Shown here: piece by piece, positions 22,981 through 37,900 of the stretch
Numbering within the stretch: the stretch's first letter is position 1
Layout: each line of letters opens with the position of its first letter
From: Mariannaea sp. PMI_226
Taxonomy: Eukaryota; Ascomycota; Sordariomycetes; Hypocreales; Nectriaceae
Reading direction: 5' to 3'
NCBI GenBank assembly: GCA_024336345.1
Contig: JANFOG010000007.1
Span: forward strand, 1,550,001 to 1,614,000
Length of the DNA: 64,000 bases
Translations under genes and position numbers: made by a program
The notes under the pieces: generated by a model
What the model saw: the letters and a program-made list of their open reading frames with translations, nothing else
Told to the model about the DNA's origin: nothing
Databases searched by the model: none

Positions 22981-25900
22981 CGTAGCAAGACGAAGCGCCC
23001 GATTAGCCACGTCTCGTAGCTTGGGGTAACGGAACATGTCGGCCACCTCTACTTCCAGTCCAGCTCTACGAGCCTCACCCACCACCTTCATAGCAACAAT
23101 TGAGTCACCGCCCAGTCGGAGGAAGCTGTCGTCGATGCCAATGCTGGTTGCTTTCACTTTCAGTAGTTTCGCCCAGATATGCTGCAGGCACCGCTCGGCT
23201 TCTGTGCGAGGTTGTCTCTTTTCTCCGTCCCCTGCTGTCCGAAGTTCGGCCAGCCTTTGGGCGGAAAGAAATGATACTTTCTCCCGTAGCCGTCTCCTAT
23301 CAATTTTTCCGGACGACGTCAGTGGAATGTTGGCGGTGTAAAAGTAAATCGAAGGCATCATATAGGATGGCAGCCGTTGCGCCAATGAGGCCTCGACGTC
23401 GGCACTCATCACTGCTAGATCCACGCCTGGGCTAATTTCGCTGACGCGGTTCGATGCAAACTCTTCTCCTTTGCCAGACACGAACACAGCCAGCACTGCC
23501 TTCTCCTTCTCACCAGAGGGCTCAATTACGTCGGCTACCACGTCTATAGCATGCGACACACATGCGCGTACGTGGTGTTCGACTTCAACCAGCTCGACAC
23601 GCTGCCCTCGGAGCTTTAGTTGGGTATCCTTGCGCGCGACATAGACCATGCTTCCATCTTCATTATGACGCGCCAAATCGCCCGTCTTGTACAGGCGTCC
23701 ACGACGTCCAGGAATCCCAGGTGCACCTTGAAGCAGCCACGATGCGTCCTTTATGAATACGGCCGACGTTTTCTCCGGGTCATCAAGATATCCATTCCCA
23801 ACAAGGGCGCCTTCTAACACCAACTCGCCGACTGCTCCAATGGGCATGAGTCGGTTGTGGTTATTGGAATCCACCACCCACATGACGCAGCCAGCAGTAA
23901 AACCCATATTAGTAACTTCACCCCGTTCCATGAAAGTCATGTTAACGCTGCACGAGGGCGTGGTCTCGGCCGGGCCATAAGTGTTGATGACGCGTACCGA
24001 ATCTGGCCAGTCTTTATCGCCATCCTGCGGCGCTTCTCCGCCAAGTACCAGAAACTTCAACCGCGGGAGGCCTTCGCGGTCCAGCGTGCGAGCGACGGAT
24101 GGAGTCAAGTGTGCAAGTTCTGCATCCATTGATCTCATAGACTCAGTCAAGTTGTTTTTACGGTCCCAGTCCGACGGAACGCACAAGCATCCTCCGCTAC
24201 TCAGACACATCAAAGAGCCCTGCAGACTGACGTCGAACGTGTAGGACGCGAAGTCGTACACTCTGATTCCGATTCCGTGACCGACAAGGCGGGCTTGATG
24301 TCGGATCGCTGACGCCAAAGCATCATGAGGTATCATGACTCCCTTGGGCGTTCCTGTGCTCCCGGAAGTGAAGACGACGTATGCCATCGAATCTGGCTTA
24401 GCATCGAGGAGAGGTATTGGCGATTTGTCCGATTCGCTGAGGCGAGCGAGTGACTCCCGATGGACAGCAAAGGAGGTAATGTCTGCAGGCCACGACACAC
24501 CGCTATGTGCACGCGATGTGAGTACCAGCCGAGCATGTGTTTGCTGTAGAATAAGGCGGCGGCGGTCTGCCGGGCCATCCGGATCCAAGGATGCGAAGGC
24601 ACCGCCTGCCTTGAGTACGCCCATCATAGACACCACTGCCCACACCGATTTCTCGAAGAACATGGGCACTATCACATTGCGTCCTACACCATGTTGGACA
24701 AGATGATGTGCTAGCTGAGTCGAAAGATTATCCAGCTCTCCATAGGATAGCTCACCGTCCCATGCAGACACAGCTTTTGCCCCTGGATCATTCCGGGCAT
24801 GCTCCTCAAATAGATGATGCACATACCTCTCCAGCTTTTCTGGCACTACTTTGTTCCACTCCCATAGCTGCGCCAAATCTTGTTCCCTAAGGAGAGTGAT
24901 TTCCCCGATCCCTGCCGTGGGATTCGCCGCCATAGAGTTAATGACATGGCTGAGTGCTCCTGCAATCCGCTCGGCCACGGGGCGGGAGACAAATCCAGAT
25001 TTGAATGACAGGTTTATGTTCATGTCAACTCCGTCGTCCACTGCATCTATCGAAATATCATACTGCCAGGCATGTTAGCGTTTTACGCTCTAGTATCTTG
25101 GTGTTTCTTAACTTAAACTTACTTCTCCTTGTTCCCTTCCGTCTCGGTAGCGGATGATATGGCCATCTTCCAACTCGACCGAGTCTCCTTTGCCCCTTTG
25201 GAAACTAATTACAGAGTTGAACAGCCCGGTTGAACCGATGTTGAGAGCTCTGTGTATCTCCATCAAGGGGTAGGTTTGATGGGCAAGGCTCTCAATATAC
25301 TCATTTTGAGTATCTTTGAGAACATCAACAACTCTTCGCGGTGTGTCGAGGTCCACCCGACAAGGTATCATGCCAAGGAGGGGTCCAAACATGGCATCGA
25401 TGTCCTCAATTGGGGCATCACGGCCTGACGTGAGGGTACCGAAGCAGGGCGCTGAGGATCCGGTGTACATGCGTAGCACTAGTGCCCATGCCACCTGGAG
25501 GATGGCTGCCGATGTCACTTCCCAATCCTTGCAGAAGGCATGAACGGCGTCAAGGTCAATACCAGATACCTCTGTGGTAAAGCCATTGACCTCCTGCGCA
25601 TTATCTCCCAATAATGGGAAAATGCAAGGTTCTGCCTCGCTTAATTGTTCCCTCCAGAAGGCTTCATGCATTTCTTGGGGTTGGTTCTCGACATACTTGA
25701 TGAACTCACTGTACAATGGGCCCTCTTCCGGCATCATACTGCCTGTGTATGCTAAGCCAAAGTCACGTAGCAAGATACTGCGTGAATACCCGTCGACGAT
25801 GGCATGGTTTATCTCAAGGCGGATGCACACGTGCTTATCATTGACCTGATAGATAGAGAGATGATGCTGGAGCTGTTGTGACGCCTCTTCACCACGCGTG

Positions 25901-28900
25901 GTCAATATCGTATCGCTGGGCCGAAATTGTTCAGGCTTGCCCTGGAAATGGGACAATTTTGGCGTGGGGTCTTTCAAGACAACATGCATAGTCCTGTTGC
26001 TCCCGGGGATGTTGCTCACTAGAATAGCTCGCAAGAGGGAGTGACGTCGCACCACAGCCCGCCATGCCTGCTCTATCCTGGCCAAGTCGACGGTATCATC
26101 TGTGTCATCCGTCGCAAGAACATCAATATCGATTGACGTCCGGTAATGTGTGGCATCTTTGCCCTGGGCGATGAGAATACCCTCCTGCAGTGGTGAGCAC
26201 GGGTAGATGTCCTCGATATCGCTCGGGGCTATGATCCCTAGCTGCGGCATCTGACGGTCTCGAAATTCGTCGAGATCCTTGTAGGACTCGAACGCCATTG
26301 GGAAATCGCACAACGTCCATCGAGGTTGTACCTTCTGCAGTGCCATTGCCATATTTCTCAGCTCTACGTGGTATTGCTCCATCCAGCGGCTGAGTTGATC
26401 CTCTCGAGCTAATCCTTCAGGGTAAGTGACGGATACGTCGAGATGTCCTCTGTCCATCTGTGCGGCGACATCGAACACCGCCATCCGCCGCAGACCTGCC
26501 GCCGATGCCGGGTCAGACGCGGTCATGGTGCCTAAATTTTCGAAGAACGAGTCTTCCCTTTCCAGTTGTTGGTACGAACCGGCATAGTTAAAGACAATTT
26601 CCACTGGGAAGGCCGAAGCATTGATCTTGGCGTTGGCCTCGTCGGCGAACTTACTAGTGAAGTAGGACCAGCCATTGTTGGATAACTTGCGGAATGAGTC
26701 CTTTGTCTGCCTTATTATGTCAAGCATATCAGTATTGGATCCTGCCTGTACCTGTACGGGGGACAGGGTCGTAAACCAGCCGACAATGCCAGATGGATCA
26801 ACAGTGCCATCCCAAGGCTCACGGCCGTGGCCCTCACTAAATACTGCTGGGGCTGGCCTGTCTTGGAAGACAACATTGAATGCCTGGATGAGGGCAGCCG
26901 TCATTAACTCTACTGGCCGAGTTCCGAAAACATCATTACAGTGACCAAGGATGGCTTCAGTGGACGCCTCATTGAGGTTGAAGCGTTTAACTGAAGTGCT
27001 ACCTTGTGTATTGGAACGGGCCTCCACGTTCCAATAAGACAAGAAAGGCGGCTGGATATGCAAAGATTCTTCGCCCTCACCATATGGATTTTCGGCCACA
27101 TATTGTGCCTGTCGGAGACACCATTTGCGGAAACTCATTCTCGTCGGCGGTAACGAGACTTGGCCGGTCGTAAGAAGCTCCTCGAGATCTTGTAGCAGAA
27201 TACGCCACGAGACTAAGTCGATGACGAGATGGTGAATAGAGATGAAAAGGCTCTGGAACTCTGCACCATCGAAGGAAACAGCTGCAACAAGCGGACCACG
27301 TTCAATGTCGATCAGTTCACGACAATGACGGATGGCCTCAATCTGTTCATGCTCAGAGCACCGAGCCCTCTCAATCTCCTGCACGTAGAGAGAACTTGAT
27401 ATGTCATCGCTGATATACTGTGTCCAGCCGCCATTGCTCGTTCGGGTAAACCGTGCTCGCAGCATAGGATGTCTTGCTACAAGGGTTTCGACGGCTTTTG
27501 AGACAGTGGCGAACTCAATTCGCGTGCGTAACTTGACAAGGCAGTTTTGATCGAAACATCGGGTGAAATCCGTTTCGTGCTGCATGTATAGACTCTGGAT
27601 TGGGCTCAGCGGGAACGGTTCCATGCCACTCTCGTCATCAACGTCATCGTCTACACTGTCATGGTGACTCAAGAAGTCCAGCGTTGCTACCAAGCGGGCG
27701 ATTGTCTTCTTCTTAAATATGTCAGCCGTTGAGATACTTCCCAAGGAAGCTCGAGCAGCCGAAGAGACCTGCATAGCGGTGATGGAGTCGCCTCCCAGCC
27801 GGAAGAAGCTATCCTCCACACCAATCTGATTCTCTTCAAGGTTCAGAACGCGAGCCCAAATCCACCGGAGCTGTCGTTCGGCCTCGTTTCTTGGTTGCGC
27901 TCTTTTGCCCTCTCGAACCAATTTGCCCGCTGGCACCGCAGAAGCCATCTCGTGTAACCTCTTCCGGTCTGTCTTTCCCGATGCAAGCAGGGGGAAGCTA
28001 GGCAGACGGAAATATACTGAGGGCATCATGTAAGAAGGTAGCCGCTGAGAGAGCGCTTCTTCGATATCAGTAGAGATCTCTACCATCTCTAACTCGACAT
28101 CGACGATTGGTGGCTTAGACTCCAACTCTTTACTGCCGTTGGTAAGACGGCTGGCGATCTTGTTCTCGTCTATCATGAAAGCCACTAACATGGCTCTTTC
28201 TTTCTTCCCCGTCGGCTCAATCACCTCAACCACCACCTGATCAGCCAGGGGAACTGAATTTCGTATGTGATGTTCGACTTCGCTCAGTTCCACACGGTGG
28301 CCCCGTATTTTGACCTGGGTATCCTTACGTCCCACGAAACTCAGGCTACCATTTTCATTATACCGCACGAGATCTCCCGTCTTGTATAAACGCCCACGCC
28401 GGCCACCTCGAGTTAGCCAAGATGGATCTTCAATGAAGGACGCTGCTGTCTTCTCCTCATCATTCAGATATCCCCTAGCCAGAATTGGCCCTTCTAGCAG
28501 AAGTTCTCCGACGGCACCGAGCGGCGCCAGCCTGTCTTGATTCAGAGGATCGGTTATCCATGTTGCACATCCGACGGCTTTGCCGATGGTATCTTCTTTT
28601 GTGCTTTCACTGTAAACGCCCGCGACGGAACATACAGCTGCCTCAGTCGGCCCATACCCGTTGACAATCCTAGGCAGCCCGTTCCATAACTCGTAATCTC
28701 TCATCTTAACGGGCTCTCCACAGAGAACAAGAGTGTTTAGGGTAGGTACTCGGGCGGGCGGGATCAGTCTAGCCACCGTCGGTGTGAGAACTGCCATGGT
28801 CACGCCCATGCCATGCATAGCGCCTGCCAGATCCCCCGATCTCTGTTCATCCGACGGCACGCAGACGCATCCTCCATGTATTAAAGTCGCGAAGATCTCT

Positions 28901-31900
28901 TGAACACTAGCGTCGAATGCGTAAGAGGCGAATTGGAGCACTCTAGAGGCACTGTCGAAACCGAGGGCGTTCCCATGGCAGTGGAAGCTGGTCGAAACAG
29001 CGCTGTGGTCGATAATTACGCCCTTAGGCGTACCTGTGCTCCCGGATGTGAAGATAATGTAGGCATTTGAATTCCACCCTACAGTTGGCAGTGCGACCAA
29101 ACTGTTACCGGTCGCGGGTAGGTCGGCGACTGCGTCGCGGCAAACAGCAAAGGCACTACAGCCTGGAGACAATGCAACATTATTGTGGGATACCGATGTC
29201 AGTACCAGAGACGCGCCAGTCTCCTTCAAGATGAAATGCCGACGGTTCTCCGCGGTTTGGGCAGCATCCAAAGGAACAAAGGCACCACCAGCCTTAAGGA
29301 CACCAAGCATGGCTACGACTGCCCAAATAGATTTTTCAAAGATGAGCGGCACAACCGTTCCTGAGTGTACTCCCAGTCCAATTAAGTGCCAGGCTAATCT
29401 CGTGGAAAGAGTATCCAACTCCTCGTAGGATAACTCCCCATCCCAGCCCACCACTGCTTGCGCCTTCGGTGTACGTTTGACTTGCTCCACAAAGAGGTCA
29501 TGAACACAACTCTGTAGTGTCTCTGGCACCGATTTATTCCACTCCCATAGGAGTGATTCGTGTTCTGCTGCTAATGTGTTGACTTTACCAACAGCGACGC
29601 CTTGACGCGCGCCAGTGAGTTGTGTGAGTAGGTCGCGGAGCATATGCAGCATGTTGTTCATCCTCCACCTATCCACTACCCTCCCGTCATAAGATGCTCT
29701 CAACTTAATTCCATTTTGCTTACTCAAGAGGAACTCTAGGGCGATGGCATAAGTTCCGACTCCTCGTTGAGCAGCTGACGTTTGCCATCTGCCGAATACG
29801 TTTTCGCCATCCTGCAACTCGTCCTCTTCAGGTTGGACCACCAGTAGGGTTTGGAAGTCACACGCAGAGTGTTCGCACTCGCCTAGTTTAGCAATATGCT
29901 GTAGACCCGTCTGCTCAAAAGCAATCATCAGGGTGGCCTCTCGTTGTATGGTTTCGAGGTAATCGGCGACGGATTGGTCCGGCTTCACGCGGACCCGGAT
30001 CGGCACGGTTGCTACAGTGGGGCCGACGATTTCCTCGATGCCAGCCACAGGCGCATTCCGGCCAGATACCACGGTTCCAAAGACCACGTCTGATGAGCCT
30101 GTTTGCTGGCTTATGAGTAAGGCCAGCGCGCCTCTAATCAAAGTAGATGCTGTTGCCGTTTCGGCCTCAATCCTGGATGCGAGGACGAGCTCGGTTGTCT
30201 CGGTCGCTGCGGGCTCTCCAAGGCCGCTGGGCAACGCCGGAAACGACGCAAAATCGCCGTTGGCCAGGTATGATTGCCAAAATGATTTGGTGGCGTCGCC
30301 GCTGTCTTGGACGGCCAAGTGCTGAACAAAGGTACTGAATTTCGTCCGCTTCTTATCAATACCGTTGATGATGTTGTCAGGACCACTGGCCACGATGCGA
30401 TGGTAAGAGCGCTGCAGATTGTCTGATAGGAGGCGAAGAGACAATCCATCATACAATGCGTGGTGGACAGTCCACACAAACCACGAATTATTCCCATCGC
30501 AAACTATGGCGAATCGCGATAGGGAGTCTCCCAATTCCATCGACGTCGCCTTATCCATGTCAAGATAATCGTCGAGATTGTTGGACTGTATCCAGTTGAT
30601 GCTCTCTTGGCACACTACCTGTACCAGTCCTTGCTGGCTATGCTGCACGAACCTCGTTCGTAGAACCGGTGATGATTGAACTACCTCCTCCCAAGCGGCC
30701 TGAAATGACGTAACCTGTACCTTTGGAGACAACTCCAGCACAGCTTGCATCACGTAGTCGCCGGCACGTCTGGAGTTCAAGGAGAGTAGTCCTTCTTGAA
30801 GAGGGGTGCATGGGTATGCATCCTCGATCCGGGATACATGTAAACTGCATAGTACTGCAATCTCCTCTTTGCCAGTTTCTAGATTTCCTCGGTCGTTAAA
30901 CAGCGAGAATGGACGTGGACCCTCAGAATTCAAGTCTTGGTTCGACGCAGACGCTCCCGCCGCTGTCTGCGACTGGAGCTCTGCCAGCAGAGACAAGGTG
31001 GGCTGTTCAAATACTTGTGCCACAGTCAATAGCATTCCGTTCTTGCGAGCTATACTGACAAGCTTCATGGCCGAAATGGAATCTCCCCCTAGGCGGAAAA
31101 AGTGGTCGTTGCGGCCAATGCCGTCAATACCGAGCACCTCTGCCCACAAGTCACGGAGTCGACGCTCGGCATCTGTCTGGGGCTCTTGTACTTCTCCTTC
31201 CGCCATACTTCGAAGGTCAATGAGATGTTGTGTCGATAGTGCTGAAGCCATTTCACGGAGTCGTTTCCGGTCTGTCTTGCCAGATAGTGTGGTCGGGACG
31301 CTAGCCAGATAGAAGTACGCCGAAGGCATCATGTACGTGGGTAGCCGATGTGATAATGACTTCTCCATGGCAGCGTCCACGGGGATCAGAGACATACCAT
31401 CCACAATTTCAATTGCTCCCTCCAGTATGCTTGGATCGATTTCAGCGCTACCATTGTTTTGAGTTGAGATGAACACTGATACCAAAGCCGCCTCGCCGTC
31501 ACCTGCTGGTTGAACCACCTCGGCGATAACTTGGGTAGCATTTGGCATGCAGTGGCGTACTTGATGTTCAACTTCACCAAGCTCGACACGCTGGCCGTGG
31601 ATCTTGACTTGAGTGTCTTTGCGGCCGACATACATGAGGCTTCCGTCTGGGTTGTAGCGAACGAGGTCACCTGTCTTATACAGACGGCCTTGGCGGCCTC
31701 GTAGACCGTGCGTGAGCCACAATGGGCTATCTATGAATCGCTCTGCTGTTTTCTCTTCATCATGGAGGTAACCTCTTGCCAGAAGAGGGCCCTCAAGTAA
31801 GAGCTCGCCAACCGCTCCGATTGGAACTAGACGATTGTGATCATAGGCATCAACTATCCACGTCACGATGCCCACGCCCGCGCCAATGCCCATGGCTGAC

Positions 31901-34900
31901 ATAGCGTCATCAGCCGTCGTGTTAATCGTGCTAATTGGAGTGCACTCAGCTGGCCCATAGGTGTTGATGATAGAGAAAGTGCCCCATAGCCGCTCCAGAT
32001 CAGTTGCGCGGGCTGCCTCGCCGAGCAAGATGAGGGTCTGCAAGTCGGGAAGTACATTTGATGGCTCAAGGAGGCGAGCCACTGATGGTGTGAGATTGAC
32101 AATTGTTGCCTTGGTTGCTTTCAGTGTCGCAGCAAGCTCTGCCTTCCTTTGCTCGTCTGATGGGATGCAAAGACAGCCACCGGTGGAGAGCGTCATCATC
32201 GCATTGTGAACAGCCACATCGAAACTATACCCAGCAAAATCAAACACACGTGAATCTGAAGTAAATCCGAGCGAGCCTGCCTGATTCTTGCGGGCTGTAC
32301 AGAAGCTCTCATGATTGATAATAATACCCTTCGGTTCCCCTGTGCTGCCGGATGTAAAGCATGTATACATGGCTGAGCTAGGGTCTGCTGGGGAAAAGAT
32401 AGTGCCTGCTGTAGGCCATGACTTCTCTTCATCTCGACCAACAACAACGACCTCTGGGTCCAATTGTGGAAGTCTGTCCAAAAGTGCTAAATTGCCAATG
32501 CATACTGTCTTGGAACGACACTGTTTGATGATTGAGTGTAGACGGTGATCCGGTTGACTTGTATCGACGAGCGCAAAAGCACCGCCAGCCTTTAGGACAC
32601 CTAAAATTGCGACCGGCGTCCACATCGACTTGTCAAAGCAAAGTGGCACAACGACATCGCGACCCACACCGCGGTTGGCCAGATGGTATGAAAGTTTTGT
32701 AGACAGGTGATCCAGCTCACCGTACGTCAGTGTTCCGTCCCAAGCGTCGACTGCTTGTGCATCTGGCTGCGTCTGGGCATAGCTGCCGATGAGGTCATGA
32801 ATGCGCTCCTCAATGGCGGCCGGTACTAAACCGTTCCATCCCCATATCAACGCCTCGTCCTCTAAAGTTAAGGTGTCAATCTCTCCAACGGCCTGCCCTG
32901 GTCGTGCACCCGCCAGTCGGGTCTGGATAACGTTCAGCTGTCGGAGCATTCTCTCCACCATCCAAGTGTCCATAGTCGAGGTATCGAAACTCGCCCTAAT
33001 TTTTATACCCCCTTTCTGGCCGAGAAGGCATTCTAGAGTAAGAGCGTATGTAGTGAGGCCCTGGTCGGCGGCTGATGTGTGCCATGTGCCAAGCTCGTCT
33101 CCGGCCTGTAGGTCATCTTGTTCTGGTTGCACAATAAGGAGTGTCTGGAATCCTGAGGCGAGCCGTCCGCTTTCATCTGACTTTGCGATTTGTTGTAGCC
33201 CTGTCTGTTCATAGGCCATCATAGCGGCGGCCTCCTCCTGTACTCTCCTGAGATAATCCTCAACAGTCTCGTTCATGGGTACTCGCACTCGAATAGGCAC
33301 CGTAGCAATCGTCGGCCCAATGATATCGTCAATGCCAGCCACAGGGGCGTTACGCCCAAACACAACGGCTCCGAAAACAACATCGGTAGAGTCGGTATAC
33401 TGGCTCATAAGGTATCCTAGTGCGCTTCGGATCAGTGTCGAGGTTGTGATGTCTGTCTTGGTGGACGTTGGAGTAAGATCGAACTCGACGGTCTTGTAGG
33501 CGGACGGATGTCTTGCTGTTGAAGTAACTGGGACAGATGGAAACAATGAAAACTCCCCACCAGACAGATATGATCGCCAAAACTCATCCGCGTCCGGCCC
33601 GTTCATGGAGGCGACGTGCCTCACAAAGCTGTTGAACAGAGCTGATGCGGGAACTTCTCGATCATGATAAACGCTGCTGATGCGGTCTATCAAAAGACGG
33701 AGTGACCATCCATCGTACAAGGCGTGGTGAACAGTCCAGACGATCCACGACTTGTCCCCACCGCCTTGCACGAAGGCCACCCGCGAGAGGCGGTCGCCCA
33801 AACCCATTTCTACCTCTTTGTCCTCCTTCAGATGGGTTTCGAGATCCACAGCTACCTTCCATTCAGCGCTCTCGCGACACAAGACCTGCACCAGACCCAA
33901 TTTTGGATGTTGGACGATGCGAGTGCGGAGGATTGCTGTCGACTCCACGACCTTGTCCCAGGCAGCACGTAGACGAATTGGCTCGGTCTTGCCGGACAGT
34001 GAAAATACGGCTTGCATCACGTAGTCATCTTCTTTTGCTGAAAGCGATAGCAGTCCTTCTTGAAGGGGAGTGCATGGGTAGGCGTCTTCGATCTCTTCCG
34101 CTTTTTTGCCGACCAGGGCAGCCAGCTCCTGTGACAAAGTTTCTTTGTTGCCCGACAGAAGTGAAAACTCGACTATTGGCTCTGTTTCAGATTCGGGCGC
34201 ATATATATTTACCTTGGCCTGGGATGCAAGGACAGGATGTTGGAAGACATCGCTGACAGTCAGGGCGGACCCGAGTCTCCTGGTTGCCGCAACCAGCTTC
34301 ATGGCCGCGACCGAGTCACCTCCAAGCCGGAAGAAGTTATCGTCTAAACTGATACTGTCGGACTCGATTTTGAGCACATCTGCCCACAATCTCTGCAGAG
34401 TACGCTCTGCGTCAGTTTGCGGCTGCTGCGTCTCTCCATTCACAACGGTCCGCAGCTTAGCTAGGTCCTGTGCCGATAGTCCAGATCCTGTCTCTCGTAG
34501 CCACTTCCGGTCTATCTTCCCAGAGCCAGTGAGTGGTATTTGATTGATAATGAAGTATATCGATGGCATCATATAGGAAGGAAGTCGTTGAGCCAGAGTT
34601 TCGTTGACATCCTTTCTCACTCGCAGCAGCCTAACGCCCGTCGCAACCTGGTCGCCGGCCAGTGCATCCATGTCATTATCATTCGTGATGAAAGCCGCCA
34701 ACATAGCCTTGTCCTTGTTTTTCTCTGGCATAATAACCTCAGCGACGACCTGCGTTGCGGACAGTACCTCACGGACATGGTGCTCAACTTCCCCAAGTTC
34801 GAGTCTCTGACCACGGATCTTTGCCTGAGTATCCTTGCGTCCGACAAAGCTCAAGCTACCGTCATTATTATATCGGACCAGATCTCCGGTCTTATATAGC

Positions 34901-37900
34901 CGCCCGTGACGGCCATACTCAGTGAGGCTCCCGGTTTCACGCACCAACCATACCGGGTCTTCAATAAACGCGACGGCGGTCTTCTCCGGATCATTGAGAT
35001 AGCCTCTCGCCAGCGTAGGCCCTTCAAGCAAAAGCTCTCCGATGGCACCGGGTGGGGATAATCTCTGGTGATCATTAGGGTCGACAACCCATGTGGCCAC
35101 ACCGAAGCCTCTGCCTATGCCCACGGCAGATGCTGGATTGACTGCAGTTGTATTGATAGTGCTGATGGGCGTACACTCCGCCGGCCCGTATGTGTTCGTG
35201 ATTGTGAAATGCTTTCCCCATATGCGCTCGAGGTCAATCTGGTTTGCAGCCTCTCCAAGCAAGAGGAGGCGCCGGAGTTTAGGAATGAGCTCTGGTTCTA
35301 AGAAGCGAGCAACTGACTGCGTGAGATTTACAATTGTTGCACCCATGTCGCTAAGAGTCTCATTTAGACTGGTCTTGCGCTGTTCGTCTGATGGCACGCA
35401 AAGGCAACCTCCTGTCGATAGTGTAATCATAACGTTATGGACTGCTACATCAAAACTGTAGCCCGCAAAGTCGAATACGCGGGATTGCGCATCGAACCCG
35501 AGATAGTTGATCTGGTATTGACGTGCTGTACAGAAGCTGGCATGGGTAATAACAATGCCCTTGGGCTCTCCTGTGCTTCCAGATGTGAAGCAGACGTATA
35601 GCGGGGAGGATGGATTCGCGACCGATATATCATCGCTAGGCGCAACACTCTCGTCCAAAACCCATTGGCCCTTCGTTTCAGGTCCTACAATGACAACATT
35701 CGGGGCGAGCGCAGCGAGTCTGGAGTAGAGCTGCGGGCTTCCAGACGTGCAGATGATGTTAGCGCAGCATCGCTTGATAATTGACTGCAACCGGTACTCT
35801 GGCTGGTTGACATCAAGAAGAGCAAATGCAGCGCCTGCCTTTACCACACCCATTACTGCTACCACAGTCCACAACGACTTCTCAAAACAGAGCGGTATAA
35901 CCACCTCCGGCCCGGCTCCAAGACGGGTGAGGTGGGACGCCAGTTTTGTTGATAGCCCATCAAGCTCCTTGTATGTCAAGCTCCCGTTCCATGCATGTAC
36001 CGCCTGAGATTCTGGCTGAGTTCGTACGTGCTCATTAAAAAGAGTAGTGATATGAGTCTGAACCGCATCAGGCACAGAAGCGTTCCAGTTCCACAAAGTC
36101 GCTGTATCATCGACTGTCAGCGCGTCAACCTCGTCCACCGTGTCCGCCGGTTTCTTCAGTAGCTGATCAATGATATTGGAGAGCTGGTGCAGCATCTTCT
36201 CCATTATCCAGGAATCAACGACTCTCGTGTCAAAGGCCGCCTTGATCTTGACTTCCTCTCGGCTAATAAGACAATCCAGTGTAATAGCATAAGTGGCAAA
36301 GCTTTTGTCCTCAGGCGCCGTCTGCCACTGGCCAAGCGCGTCATCTGGTAGCGACTCTTCCTCTCCCGAGCGGACAACAAGCAACGTTTGGAAGCCGCAC
36401 CCTGCGCGGCAACCTTCACTTACTCCAGCGATCCGCCGCAGGCCAAACTGCTCATGTGCGATCATGTCCGTCACGTCCCGCTGTAGCATCTCCAGGTATT
36501 CAGACACAGGTTGACTTCCCTGTAGCTTCACCCTAACCGGCACCGTAGCGATTGTACTCCCGATAATCTCTTCGATACCCGGGATGGGCGCGTTGCGACC
36601 GGACGACACGGCGCCAAAGATGACGTCGGCAGACCCAGTATAGCGGCTCAAGAGGATACCAAGTGCGCCACGAACAACCGTTGGCAGAGTCACACCGGTT
36701 TTGGTTGCCGTCACCGTGGCCGGCGTCGAAAGTGAAACTTCCATTGTGCCGTCTGCGAGAGGTTCTCTCACAGATGAGGGTAATGTGGGGAAGGGGGCGA
36801 AGTCGTGGTTGCTCAAGTATGTCTTCCAGTACTTCTCTGTATCAGTGTCGTTGCTGCTCTGAAGATATCGAATGAAGGCATTGAAGCTTGTCCTCTCGCG
36901 GGTTGCTCCAGGGCTCGTAGCAATGGTTGTGAAGGCCCGGTACACGTGCCCAACGTCGCTCATGAAAAGGCCAAGCGACCAGCCGTCATACAAGGCGTGA
37001 TGCACCGTCCACACGAAATACCGTTGTTTATCTTCCTCTACGAGTGCAAATCGACACAACTGGTCGCCCATCTGCATAGGCGTCAGTTTGTCCTCTTCGA
37101 GATACCCTTCTAAGTCGTCTGCCTCCTCCCATTCGATGCCCTCTTGACACACTATTTGGACTAGACCAAGCTGGTCATGGTGAGCAATCCTCGTCCGGAA
37201 GACTGCTGTTGACAGGAACACCTCCAACACTGCCGCGCGGAACGCCTCCGATTGAACGTCATCTGATAGTGCAAGCACACCGTGTAAGACGTAGTCGCCC
37301 GTCCGCTTGGCGCTGAGTGATAGCAGGCCCTCCTGAAGAGGGGTACAGGGATATGCGTCCTGAATCTGGGACGCCTCCAAGCCGCATAAAACGGAAAGCT
37401 CATTGCGAACTTCGTCGATTGTCGTTGAGCTATCCAAGCTCTCAGTATTGAGCAGCGAGAACGGCGATATGTTCTCCGCTTCTTCTTCATTTACCTGATA
37501 TCTTACCCAGGCTTCGGCTTGTAATGCTAGTACCGGCCGTCGAAAGATGTCTGCCACTTCCAACGTAAATCCAGCTCTGCGAGCGGCTCCGACTAGCAGC
37601 ATCGCCGCGATCGAGTCTCCACCCAGTTTGAAGAAGCTATCGTCAGCGCCGATGCTACTGGGCTTAATCTTGAGGATCTCAGCCCATAGGTCTCGTAGCA
37701 ACACCTCGTCCTCTGTCTGCGGTGCCCGCTTCTCTCGGCCCGCCTCAGCCACGGTTCGAATTTCGGCTAGTTGCTGCGCAGAGAAAGCTGACCCTATCTC
37801 GCGAAGACGCTTCAGATTCGTCTTGCCAGATGTTGTCAAGGGCACAACGGGAATCCGGAAATAGATTGAGGGTAGCATATGGGCGGCCAAGCGAAGTGAC

